Part shown: positions 9,033-16,239 of the stretch, in pieces | Position numbering within the stretch: position 1 is the first letter of the stretch | Layout of the letters: each line of letters begins with the position of its first letter | Assembly (NCBI RefSeq): GCF_013128195.2 | Contig: NZ_CP053452.2 | Span: 6,324,001-6,388,000, forward strand | DNA from: Frigoriglobus tundricola | GTDB lineage: Bacteria; Planctomycetota; Planctomycetia; Gemmatales; Gemmataceae | Length of the DNA: 64,000 nt | Reading direction: 5' to 3' | The notes under the pieces: model-generated | The model's input: the letters and a program-made list of their open reading frames with translations, nothing else | Database searches by the model: none | Told to the model about the DNA's origin: nothing | Made by a program: the position numbers and the translations under genes

Positions 9033-9977
9033 ATGCGACCGCGGATTTCCCTCATCGTCCCGACCCGGTGCCGGCCCGGCCCACTCGCCCGGATGCTCGA
9101 CAGCGTGGCCCGGACCGCGTCCCACCCCGAGCGCGTCGAAGTCGTTCTCGTGGTGGACGCGGACGACCGGGCGAGCCTCATCGGTCATCCGCAACTCGCG
9201 GTCCGTCACGTCGTTGTGCCGCCCGGGCTGACGATGGGGGCGCTCAACAACGCCGGCTACGAGGCTTCGGTCGGCACGTACGTCATGTTGCTCAACGACG
9301 ACGTGATCGTGCGGACCCCGGGTTGGGACGCGGTCGCGCTCGACTGTTTCCGCCGGTTCCCCGACCCCTTCGTGCTGGTTCACGTCAACGACACCCTGAT
9401 GTGCGACCACCTGTGTACGTTCCCGCTCACCTCGCGCGCGTTCTACGAATTGACTCGCGGGATCTGCCCGCGCGAGTACCAGCGATACCGGATCGACGAT
9501 CACATTGAAGACATCTTCAACCTGCTCGGCGTTCTCGGTGAGGCGCGTGTGGTCTACCTACCGGATGTGGTGTTCGAGCACGATAACGCGGTCCATCTGC
9601 CGGGGGCCGGGCGCCCGGTGTACCTGTCCGATCCGACCATTCTGGCTGAGGATGCGCCGCGGTTCGATGCTCTCTTTCCCGAGCGAAAAGCCCACGCGCT
9701 ACGGGTGCTCGCTGCGATCGACGGCCGCACCGATCCCCACGCGGACCGTGCCGGGCGTTCGGCGCTCGATGCTGTTGCGGATTCGTTCGCGCTCCGCGTG
9801 CCGGGGCGGCAGCTCGTCGTCCGGTCGCCGGGGTGGCGCGGGCCGCTGGAAGCCGTGCGGGGGCTGGCCGCAGCCGTGAACCGAGCCCGGCGGAAGAGTG
9901 CCGGTGACCTCTGGCGCGCCGTCCGGAAGCGATTGCCCGCTCGGCGCATGGTCACTCAGGCAGAAGCGGGAAGGTGA
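9033..9977 (+). CDS. Glycosyltransferase family 2 (second copy in locus)
   Basis: A 314-residue GT2-like protein. Seen: ISLIVPTRCRPGPL at 5-18, ALNNAGYEASVGTYVMLLNDDV (70-91) which includes the DxD-equivalent NDD, and HIEDIF further on. The last about 80 residues are basic. ATG 9033 is preferred over GTG 9000; neither has a strong Shine-Dalgarno. It is not closely similar to the preceding GT2, so it probably makes a different linkage. Confidence 0.82.
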   Translation: MRPRISLIVPTRCRPGPLARMLDSVARTASHPERVEVVLVVDADDRASLIGHPQLAVRHVVVPPGLTMGALNNAGYEASVGTYVMLLNDDVIVRTPGWDAVALDCFRRFPDPFVLVHVNDTLMCDHLCTFPLTSRAFYELTRGICPREYQRYRIDDHIEDIFNLLGVLGEARVVYLPDVVFEHDNAVHLPGAGRPVYLSDPTILAEDAPRFDALFPERKAHALRVLAAIDGRTDPHADRAGRSALDAVADSFALRVPGRQLVVRSPGWRGPLEAVRGLAAAVNRARRKSAGDLWRAVRKRLPARRMVTQAEAGR

Positions 9978-9995
9978 TCGACCGTTGCTTTTTCT

Positions 9996-10055
9996 TGTGG
10001 TGCAGGCGTCCCGCCTGCTGCCGTTGTCGAAGCCGGCGGGACGCCTGCACCACAA
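9996..10055. repeat. Dispersed palindrome, GCAGGCG family, copy 2
   Basis: Left arm 9996-10018 (tgtggtgcaggcgtcccgcctgc begins the same way as copy 1) and right arm 10032-10055, separated by a 13-bp loop. It begins 18 bp after the upstream stop codon. Confidence 0.85.
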
Positions 10056-10130
10056 GAATAGCAGGCCGTACATTCTTTCTCCGCCCCTGCCTTGAAAGTG
10101 CGGCCGAACAAGGGGGCCAGCGGTTCGGGA

Positions 10131-10243
10131 TCTTAGGCATCACGCTCCGCGTGATGCGCGGACGCGGTCGACGGATCTCATCTCCGCACCGAACGGAGCA
10201 ACCGCCTCCCACGCGGGCCCATCACGCGGAGCGTGATGCCTAC
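10131..10243. repeat. Inverted repeat upstream of UDP-galactopyranose mutase gene
   Basis: Arms 10131-10156 and 10220-10243 both read taggcatcacgctccgcg when oriented alike. Each arm contains the 8-bp hairpin catcacgc-tcc-gcgtgatg. The right arm overlaps potential early start codons (10233, 10236) of the next gene, which argues that translation begins later, at 10275. Confidence 0.8.
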
Positions 10244-10274
10244 GATCTTCGGACTGCCCAGTGAAGGAGTCGCG

Positions 10275-11432
10275 GTGCTCGACGACGTCGATCTGCTGGT
10301 GTGCGGGGCCGGGCCGGTCGGGTGCGTGGTCGCCGAGCGGGCCGCGACCGTCCTCGGCTGGAAGGTGCTCGTCGTGGACCGCCGGCCGCACGTCGCCGGC
10401 AACTGCCACGACTCCCACGCCGCCAACGGCGTTCTCGTTCACAACTACGGTCCCCACTACTTCCGCACCGACGACGAGCAATTGCTCCGCTACCTGTCGC
10501 GGTTCGCCGACTTCGTACCGGCGAACTACGAGGTACGGTCGCAGGTCCGCGGCGAACTCTATCCGTTCCCGATCAACCTCACGACCCTCGAGCGGTTCTT
10601 CGGCAGGTCACTCGACACCGCGTCCGCCGAGCGGCTCCTCGCCGAGCGGCGCCTACCGATCGCAAACCCCACGAATTCCGAGGAGTACGTTCTCAGCCGG
10701 GTCGGCCGCGAACTGTACGAAGCGTTCTACCTCAACTACACGCTGAAGCAGTGGGGCGTTCACCCGCGTGCCCTCGATCCACAGGTGTGCGGGCGCGTGC
10801 CGGTGCGCCTGGACCGCGACGCCCGGTACGTCGGTCACCGGTTCCAGGTGATGCCGAACGGCGGCTTCACGAAGCTCTTCGTCCGGATGCTGAACCACCG
10901 GAACGTCCGGACGCTCTTGAACTGCGACTTCAGCGAAGTACGAACCCTCATCCGCCCGCGCCGGGCCACCGTGTACTGCGGACCGATCGACGCGTACTTC
11001 GATAACCGCCTCGGCCAGTTGCCGTACCGGTCGCTCCGCTTCGATTTTGTTTCCCACGAGACCGAATGGCGGCAGCCGTGCGTGCAGATCAATTACCCGA
11101 ATGACTACGGCTACACGCGGTCGGTCGAAATCAAGCACGTGACCGGCCAGCGGCACCCGGAAACGGTCGTGAGCTACGAGACGCCGACCGCCGAAGGCGA
11201 ACCGTTCTACCCGGTCCCCCGGCGCGAGAGTGCGGCGCTGTACGCCCGCTACCGCGAGCTGGCCGAGGCGGAGACCGCCCGGAACCGCGTGTATTTCTGC
11301 GGCCGACTGGCGCAGTACCGGTACTTCAACACCGATGAGGTGATTCAGGAGGCCCTGGCGTGCTTTCAAACGATCCGCCGCCGGTGCGCGGCCGCGCCGC
11401 CTGCCTCGTCGCCGGCGCTCCCGGCGGCGTGA
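10275..11432 (+). CDS. glf: UDP-galactopyranose mutase
   Basis: A 385-residue flavoprotein that interconverts UDP-galactopyranose and UDP-galactofuranose, the donor for galactofuranose-containing glycans. Seen: N-terminal FAD-binding DLLVCGAGPVGCVVAE (GxGxxG), acidic strand end VVDRRPHVAGNCHD, conserved HNYGPHYFRTDD, NYTLKQWG, and the C-terminal FCGRLAQYRYFNTDEVI that contacts flavin. The length matches the family. GTG 10275 is chosen because gaaggag lies 6 bases upstream, while earlier starts sit inside a palindrome. The 3' end overlaps the next gene by 73 bp, suggesting translational coupling. Confidence 0.92.
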   Translation: MLDDVDLLVCGAGPVGCVVAERAATVLGWKVLVVDRRPHVAGNCHDSHAANGVLVHNYGPHYFRTDDEQLLRYLSRFADFVPANYEVRSQVRGELYPFPINLTTLERFFGRSLDTASAERLLAERRLPIANPTNSEEYVLSRVGRELYEAFYLNYTLKQWGVHPRALDPQVCGRVPVRLDRDARYVGHRFQVMPNGGFTKLFVRMLNHRNVRTLLNCDFSEVRTLIRPRRATVYCGPIDAYFDNRLGQLPYRSLRFDFVSHETEWRQPCVQINYPNDYGYTRSVEIKHVTGQRHPETVVSYETPTAEGEPFYPVPRRESAALYARYRELAEAETARNRVYFCGRLAQYRYFNTDEVIQEALACFQTIRRRCAAAPPASSPALPAA

Positions 11433-12889
11433 CGGCCGATCACCCGGCCCTCCTCGAACTGCGGGCCGCTGGCTGGGACGTGGTGTCCGTCGCGACCGAT
11501 TTCCCGGCGGACGACTTCCCGCCCGACGCCCGTGTGCGCGAGCTGCACGGCGACAGCCCGGCCGAGCGGTCGGACGTGGTGCGGCACGCGGTCGAAGTCC
11601 TGCACCACAAACACCGCTTCGAACTGATCGTCTTTTCGGGTCGCGGTGGGTTGGGCGCCCGATCGGTGCAGGCGAAGCGCGCCGGGCTGGCCTTCACCGA
11701 CACGACGCTCGCGGTCTACCTCGACGCGAACAGCCAGCGCGACCGCGAAGCGGATCTTCGCTGGCCGTCGTGCTTCGCCGAGGTGGAAACGGATTATCTG
11801 GAGCGGTTCGCGTTCGAGAACGCCGACGTGCAGTGGGTGCCGGATGAACTGCTCGCGGCGTTCGTGAAGCGGAACCACTGGAACGTCCGCGGGGACGCGG
11901 TGCGGTCCCTTCAGGGCGGGGAGCAAGACCTCCGGAAGTCCGATGCCCGGGGAGGGTCGCAGGAGCCGCCGCGCGCGTACCCCCCCCCTTCAGGGAGAGG
12001 GGCCGGGGGGGTGGGTTCTTCGCCCCCGCTCGTCACGGTTGCCATCGCCCACTACAACCTCGGGCGCTACCTGCCGGATACGCTTGCCACACTCGCGGCC
12101 CAGACCCATCCGGACCTCGAAGTCATTGTCATTGACGACGGCTCGACCGAGGCGGCTTCGGTTGACGCGTTCGAGGCGTTACGGACGAGGCACCCGACCT
12201 TCACATTCTTGAGGCAGGCGAACGCCGGTATCGGCGCCACGCGGAACCGGTGCCTGGAACTGGCCCGCGGCGACTACTTCATCCCGGTGGACGCGGACAA
12301 TCTGGTCCGCCCGGACATGATCGCGAAGTTCGTCACGGCGATGCAGCGGAACCCCGACGTGTCCGCCATGTCGTGCTACTTCCTCGCGTTCGATACGGAT
12401 GCGCCCGATTTGCGCCCGACGAGTTTCCTGTACGCGCACCGCCCGGCCGGCGGGCCGCACGCGCTGGCCGGCATCCGCAACGTGTACGGCGACGCGAACG
12501 CGATCTTCCGGACCGCCGCGCTGCGGGCGGTCGGCGGCTACGGGACCGACCGCGGCACCTCGTGCGAGGACTGGGAGGTGTTCGTGAAACTGGTCCACGC
12601 CGGGCACGCGCTCGGCGTCGTGCCGGACCACCTGTTCTACTACCGGCACCGGCCGGGCGGGTTCTCGCGCAGCACCAACTGGTTCGCCAACCACCAGCGG
12701 GTGCTGCGGCAGTTCGCACACACCGGTACGCTTTCGCCGGCCGAATCGCTCGCGGTGTGGTCGGCGCTGCTCGGCTTCCACCAGCAAAGTGAGCAGTTCC
12801 GACACGCGGCGCCGCCGCGCCGGCACCGGATCGCGGACCGGGTGCATGCGGCGCTGGGCTGGGTCCGCCGGCGCTTCACGAGCGGCTGA
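11360..12889 (+). CDS. Two-domain glycosyltransferase (GT-B-like N-domain plus GT2), with repeat-encoded linker
   Basis: A 509-residue protein starting at GTG 11360, inside the mutase gene, with aggagg at 11348-11353. Residues about 1-195 look like the N-terminal half of a GT-B glycosyltransferase (LVAGAPGGVTADHPALLELRAAGWDV, followed by FAEVETDYLERFAFENADVQWV). Residues about 225-440 are a GT2 domain (VTVAIAHYNLGRYLPDTL, IDDGSTE, VDADN, CEDWEVF). The linker (about 205-225, Pro/Gly/Arg-rich) is encoded by a dispersed repeat at 11981-12022. Without the GT-B C-domain the first half is unlikely to be catalytic by itself. This is the last gene of the + strand run; it converges on the kinase gene at 12916. 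Confidence 0.85.
   Translation: MLSNDPPPVRGRAACLVAGAPGGVTADHPALLELRAAGWDVVSVATDFPADDFPPDARVRELHGDSPAERSDVVRHAVEVLHHKHRFELIVFSGRGGLGARSVQAKRAGLAFTDTTLAVYLDANSQRDREADLRWPSCFAEVETDYLERFAFENADVQWVPDELLAAFVKRNHWNVRGDAVRSLQGGEQDLRKSDARGGSQEPPRAYPPPSGRGAGGVGSSPPLVTVAIAHYNLGRYLPDTLATLAAQTHPDLEVIVIDDGSTEAASVDAFEALRTRHPTFTFLRQANAGIGATRNRCLELARGDYFIPVDADNLVRPDMIAKFVTAMQRNPDVSAMSCYFLAFDTDAPDLRPTSFLYAHRPAGGPHALAGIRNVYGDANAIFRTAALRAVGGYGTDRGTSCEDWEVFVKLVHAGHALGVVPDHLFYYRHRPGGFSRSTNWFANHQRVLRQFAHTGTLSPAESLAVWSALLGFHQQSEQFRHAAPPRRHRIADRVHAALGWVRRRFTSG
11981..12022. repeat. C/G-run repeat inside a coding sequence
   Basis: A stretch of Cs, then cttcagggag, then a G-run ending in gtgggttcttcg. It closely matches the intergenic unit at 1992-2030. 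Here it keeps the reading frame open and encodes a Pro/Gly-rich linker. Confidence 0.75.
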
Positions 12890-12915
12890 ACGGGCCGGCC
12901 GAGACCCGGGCGCCG

Positions 12916-15744
12916 TCACGGCTGGAACGAGACCTCACCGATCAGTCGTTCGATATCGGCCAGCGTGACGGGCTTGACCAGGTGCCCGTTGCACCCGGCC
13001 GCGCGCGAGCGGTCGCGGTCGGAGTCCTGGCCCCAGCCGGTCAGCGCGATGATGGTGGGCGCTCGCCCCCAGCTCCGCTCGCGGATGCGGGCCGCCGCGT
13101 CGAGGCCGTTCAACCGCGGCATCCCGACGTCCATGAAGATCAGCTCGGGGCGGACCCGCTCGGCCGCTTCGACGGCTTCGAGACCGTCGTGCGCGCTGTG
13201 GACCTCGTTCCCGAGCAGTTCGAGCATCAGCCCGAGCGCCTCCGCCGCGTCGCGGTTGTCGTCCACCACGAGCACCCGCCGCTTCGGTCCCCGCACGGCC
13301 GGTACGGCCCCGTCCGCCGCCGGGACCGCACCGGCGGGCGCTTCGGGGCCGGAGAGGGGGAGCCAGACCGTGAACGCGCTGCCGGTGCCGGGGCCGTCGC
13401 TCCGGGCTTCGACCTTTCCGCCGTGCATTTCGACCAGCCCCTTCACGAGCGCCAGGCCGATGCCCAGCCCGCCCGTCGCCCGCTCCACGAGGCGGTCGGC
13501 CTGGGAGAACATGTCGAAGATGCGGGGCAGGTAGCTGGCGGGGATCCCGATGCCCGTGTCCCGCACCGTGACCACCAGCGCGCCGGGCCGGACCACCGCG
13601 TCGAGCGCGATCCGCCCGCCGCGCGGCGTGTACTTGGCGCTGTTGGTGAGCAGGTTGGAGAACACCTGCGCGAGCCGCGTGAGGTCGCCGTCGAGGAACA
13701 CCGGGTCCCGCGGGAGCGCGACGGTCAGCGCGTGCCCGGCGGCGTCGATCAGCGGGCGGGCCGTTTCGACCGCGCTCTGCATCACGTCCGCGAGGGCGAG
13801 CCGGGTCCGCTGGAGGTGGAGCTTGTTCTGGCTGATGCGGGAGACGTCGAGCAGGTCGTCGATGAGCCGCACCATGTGCGCGAGCTGGCGGCCCATCATG
13901 TCGCGGGCACGCTCCGCCGGCGCCCCCGCGCCGCCCGTGAGGCGGATCACCTCCAACCCGTGGCGGAGCGGGGCCAGGGGGTTGCGCAGCTCGTGGGCCA
14001 GGAGGGCCAGGAACTCGTCCTTCCGCCGGTCCTCCGCCTTGAGCCGCTCCGCGCGGTCGTGCGCCTCGGCCGCGAGGCGGTGCCGCTCCTTCGCCATCGC
14101 GACGTAGTGGCAGATGGTCCGCAGCACGTTCAGGTCCTCGTCGCTGAACGCGTCGCGGGTGCTCGTGGCGAACGAGAGCGTGCCGAGGAGCCGGTCGCCG
14201 GCCAGGAGGGGGCTGCACGCGTAGGCCCGGATGCCGTACGCCTTGACGAGCTGCACCCGCGGGTCGGCCGAGGTCTGCACGGCGGTCGCGACGTGCGGCC
14301 GGCGGGTCAGCGCGACGGTGCCGCACACCGCCTGACCGAGCGTGAGCCGGCGGATGCCGGCCACCTCCGCGGCCGGGACGCCGGCGCACGAGAGGAGCAC
14401 GAGTTCGGACCCGTCCTCGCTCGGCTCGTAGTTGAAGTAGTGCGTCAGGCCGAGCCGTTCGGCGACCCGGGCGAACAGGTCGCGCATCATCCGCTCGGGG
14501 CTCCCGTCGGCCGCGAGCAGCGCCTCCGCGGCGTCGGCGAGCAGCCGGAGGTGCTCGTTCTGGCGCCGGATCGCCTCCTCGTCGCGGACCTGGTCGCTCA
14601 CGTCCTGCGACACGCCGGTCATCCGCGGCGGGGTCCCGTCGTGCCCGTTCACCGCCCGCCCGCGGACGTGGACCCAGCGGAGCGCCCCGTCCGGGCCGAC
14701 CACGCGGTACCGGGCGTCGTAGTCCTCGCGGGTCGCCAGCGCCCGCTCGATCCGGGCGCGGACCGCCGTTCGGTCGTCCGGATGAATCGCCGCCAGGAGC
14801 GCGGCGTACGACGGTGCGGCGTGCGGGGCGAGTCCGAAATTCGCCTTGCACACGTCCGAACAGGTGAGGTGCCCGGTGGTCGGGTCGAGGTCCCAGGCGC
14901 CCAGGGTCCCGGCCTCGTGCGCCAGCCGCAGCCCTTCCTCGCTGCGCCGCAGCCGCTGCTCGATTTCTTTGCGCTCGTGAATGTCGATGTTGATACCGAC
15001 CATGCGCATCGGCACGCCGAGCGGGCCGAAGAGGAACTGGGCCTTCGCGGCGATCCACTTCCGCCGCCCGTCGGGCAGCACGACGCGGAACTCGTACTCG
15101 GCGATTTCGGCCCGCTCGTCGATGCACCGGCGCACGAGCGCGCCGACGGCCGCCGCGTCCTCGGGCACCACCCGCCGCTCCCACGCCTCGTAGGTCTGCT
15201 CGAACGACCCGCGCGGGATGCCGTACAGGTCCTCGAGTTCCGGCGACCACACGACCCGGCCCTCGGGGATCAGCCAGTCGAACACGCCGGAGCGGCCGGC
15301 GGACTGCGCCAGCGCCAGGCGCTCGTTGGCGGCGCGGACCGCCCGCTCGGCCCGCTGCCGCTCGGTCCGCTCCCGCGCCTCCGCCAGGGCGCGGCCGATG
15401 GCGGGGGCGAGGCGCTCCAGGCGGTGCTTGAGCACGTAGTCGGTGGCGCCCCGCTTGAGCAGGTCCACGGCGAGTTCCTCGCCGATGGCCCCCGAAACGA
15501 AGATGAAGGGCACGTCCGGCCGGTGGGTGCGGGACAGTTCGAGCGCTTCCAGGCCGTCGACGTCGGGGAGCTGGTAGTCGGACAGGATCACATCGAACGC
15601 GCGGTCGGCGGTGATCAGCGCGAGGAACTCGGACCGGCCCCGGGCGCGGACGAGGTCCGCGGGGGCGACGGCCTTCGAGAGTCGCTGAGCGATCAACTCG
15701 GCGTCGAGGTCACTGTCTTCCAGGTGCAGGATGACGGTACTCAT
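12916..15744 (-). CDS. Hybrid sensor histidine kinase (REC-PAS-PAS-GAF-HisKA-HATPase-REC)
   Basis: A 942-residue soluble protein with no membrane segments. Order seen: N-terminal receiver (phospho-acceptor D56 in ILSDYQLP); two PAS domains at about 150-270 and 275-395; a GAF domain at about 410-560; dimerisation/phospho-acceptor region EFLALLAHELRNPLAPLRHG with the H-box His; ATPase N and G boxes (FSNLLTNSAKYT, DTGIGIP, GGLGIGLALVKG); C-terminal receiver (VLVVDDNRDAAEAL, FMDVGMP). It follows the response regulator by 24 bp and ends the bphO-bphP unit, so it probably receives or relays the light signal. It has no DNA-binding output. Confidence 0.93.
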   Translation of the reverse strand: MSTVILHLEDSDLDAELIAQRLSKAVAPADLVRARGRSEFLALITADRAFDVILSDYQLPDVDGLEALELSRTHRPDVPFIFVSGAIGEELAVDLLKRGATDYVLKHRLERLAPAIGRALAEARERTERQRAERAVRAANERLALAQSAGRSGVFDWLIPEGRVVWSPELEDLYGIPRGSFEQTYEAWERRVVPEDAAAVGALVRRCIDERAEIAEYEFRVVLPDGRRKWIAAKAQFLFGPLGVPMRMVGINIDIHERKEIEQRLRRSEEGLRLAHEAGTLGAWDLDPTTGHLTCSDVCKANFGLAPHAAPSYAALLAAIHPDDRTAVRARIERALATREDYDARYRVVGPDGALRWVHVRGRAVNGHDGTPPRMTGVSQDVSDQVRDEEAIRRQNEHLRLLADAAEALLAADGSPERMMRDLFARVAERLGLTHYFNYEPSEDGSELVLLSCAGVPAAEVAGIRRLTLGQAVCGTVALTRRPHVATAVQTSADPRVQLVKAYGIRAYACSPLLAGDRLLGTLSFATSTRDAFSDEDLNVLRTICHYVAMAKERHRLAAEAHDRAERLKAEDRRKDEFLALLAHELRNPLAPLRHGLEVIRLTGGAGAPAERARDMMGRQLAHMVRLIDDLLDVSRISQNKLHLQRTRLALADVMQSAVETARPLIDAAGHALTVALPRDPVFLDGDLTRLAQVFSNLLTNSAKYTPRGGRIALDAVVRPGALVVTVRDTGIGIPASYLPRIFDMFSQADRLVERATGGLGIGLALVKGLVEMHGGKVEARSDGPGTGSAFTVWLPLSGPEAPAGAVPAADGAVPAVRGPKRRVLVVDDNRDAAEALGLMLELLGNEVHSAHDGLEAVEAAERVRPELIFMDVGMPRLNGLDAAARIRERSWGRAPTIIALTGWGQDSDRDRSRAAGCNGHLVKPVTLADIERLIGEVSFQP

Positions 15745-15768
15745 TGGATTCCGTTATCGGCGCCCGCG

Positions 15769-16239
15769 TCACTCGCTCGGCGCCGGGCGGCCGGGCTTGA
15801 GGCTGCCCGGGGGGGGCTCGTTGATGACCGCCCAGAACACGCCGAGGTCCTGGATCGCCTGCATGAAATCCTTGAACGCGACCGGCTTCACCACGTAGGC
15901 GTTCACGCCCAGCTTGTAACTGCGGAGCAGGTCCTGCTCCTCGCGCGAGGTCGTCAACATGACCACGGGCACGCCCTGGAGCGTCGCGTCCTTCTTGAGC
16001 TCTTCCAGCACCTGGAGCCCGTCCACCTTCGGCAACTTGAGGTCGAGCAGGACGACCGCCGGGTGGCCCTTCGCGCGCCCCGCGTGGGGGCCGCGCATGA
16101 ACAGGTAGTCGAGGCACTCCTCGCCGTCGCGGACCGTGACCACCTCGTTGGCCAAATTGCTTTTGGCCAGGGCGAGGAGCGTCAGCTCCAGGTCCTTCGG
16201 GTTGTCCTCGACGAGGAGGATGGGCTTTAACACGATCAA
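15769..16239 (-). CDS. Single-domain response regulator (Rcp1-like) of the phytochrome unit
   Basis: A 156-residue lone receiver domain. Seen: acidic pair VEDNPKD (residues 10-16), phospho-acceptor D66 in LLDLKLPKVDG, switch Thr in MLTTS, and Lys in VKP. The length and the large loop between EECLDYLF and the acceptor are typical of Rcp1-type regulators paired with phytochromes. The start is TTG 16239, which overlaps the bphP stop as TTGA, or GTG 16233 just after it. It has no output domain, so it must act by protein contact or phosphorelay, possibly with the next gene's kinase. Confidence 0.92.
   Translation of the reverse strand: MIVLKPILLVEDNPKDLELTLLALAKSNLANEVVTVRDGEECLDYLFMRGPHAGRAKGHPAVVLLDLKLPKVDGLQVLEELKKDATLQGVPVVMLTTSREEQDLLRSYKLGVNAYVVKPVAFKDFMQAIQDLGVFWAVINEPPPGSLKPGRPAPSE

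Noticed and set aside
7624..10055. Palindromic repeats as rho-independent terminators
   Set aside because: They lack T-tracts, and copies also occur between divergent genes (52223) where no terminator is needed, so they are listed as repeats.
12982..16230. Open frame of 1082 codons on the + strand
   Set aside because: Antisense to the hybrid kinase, regulator and bphP. Long antisense frames are expected in GC-rich codon-biased genes, and the peptide has no recognisable domain.
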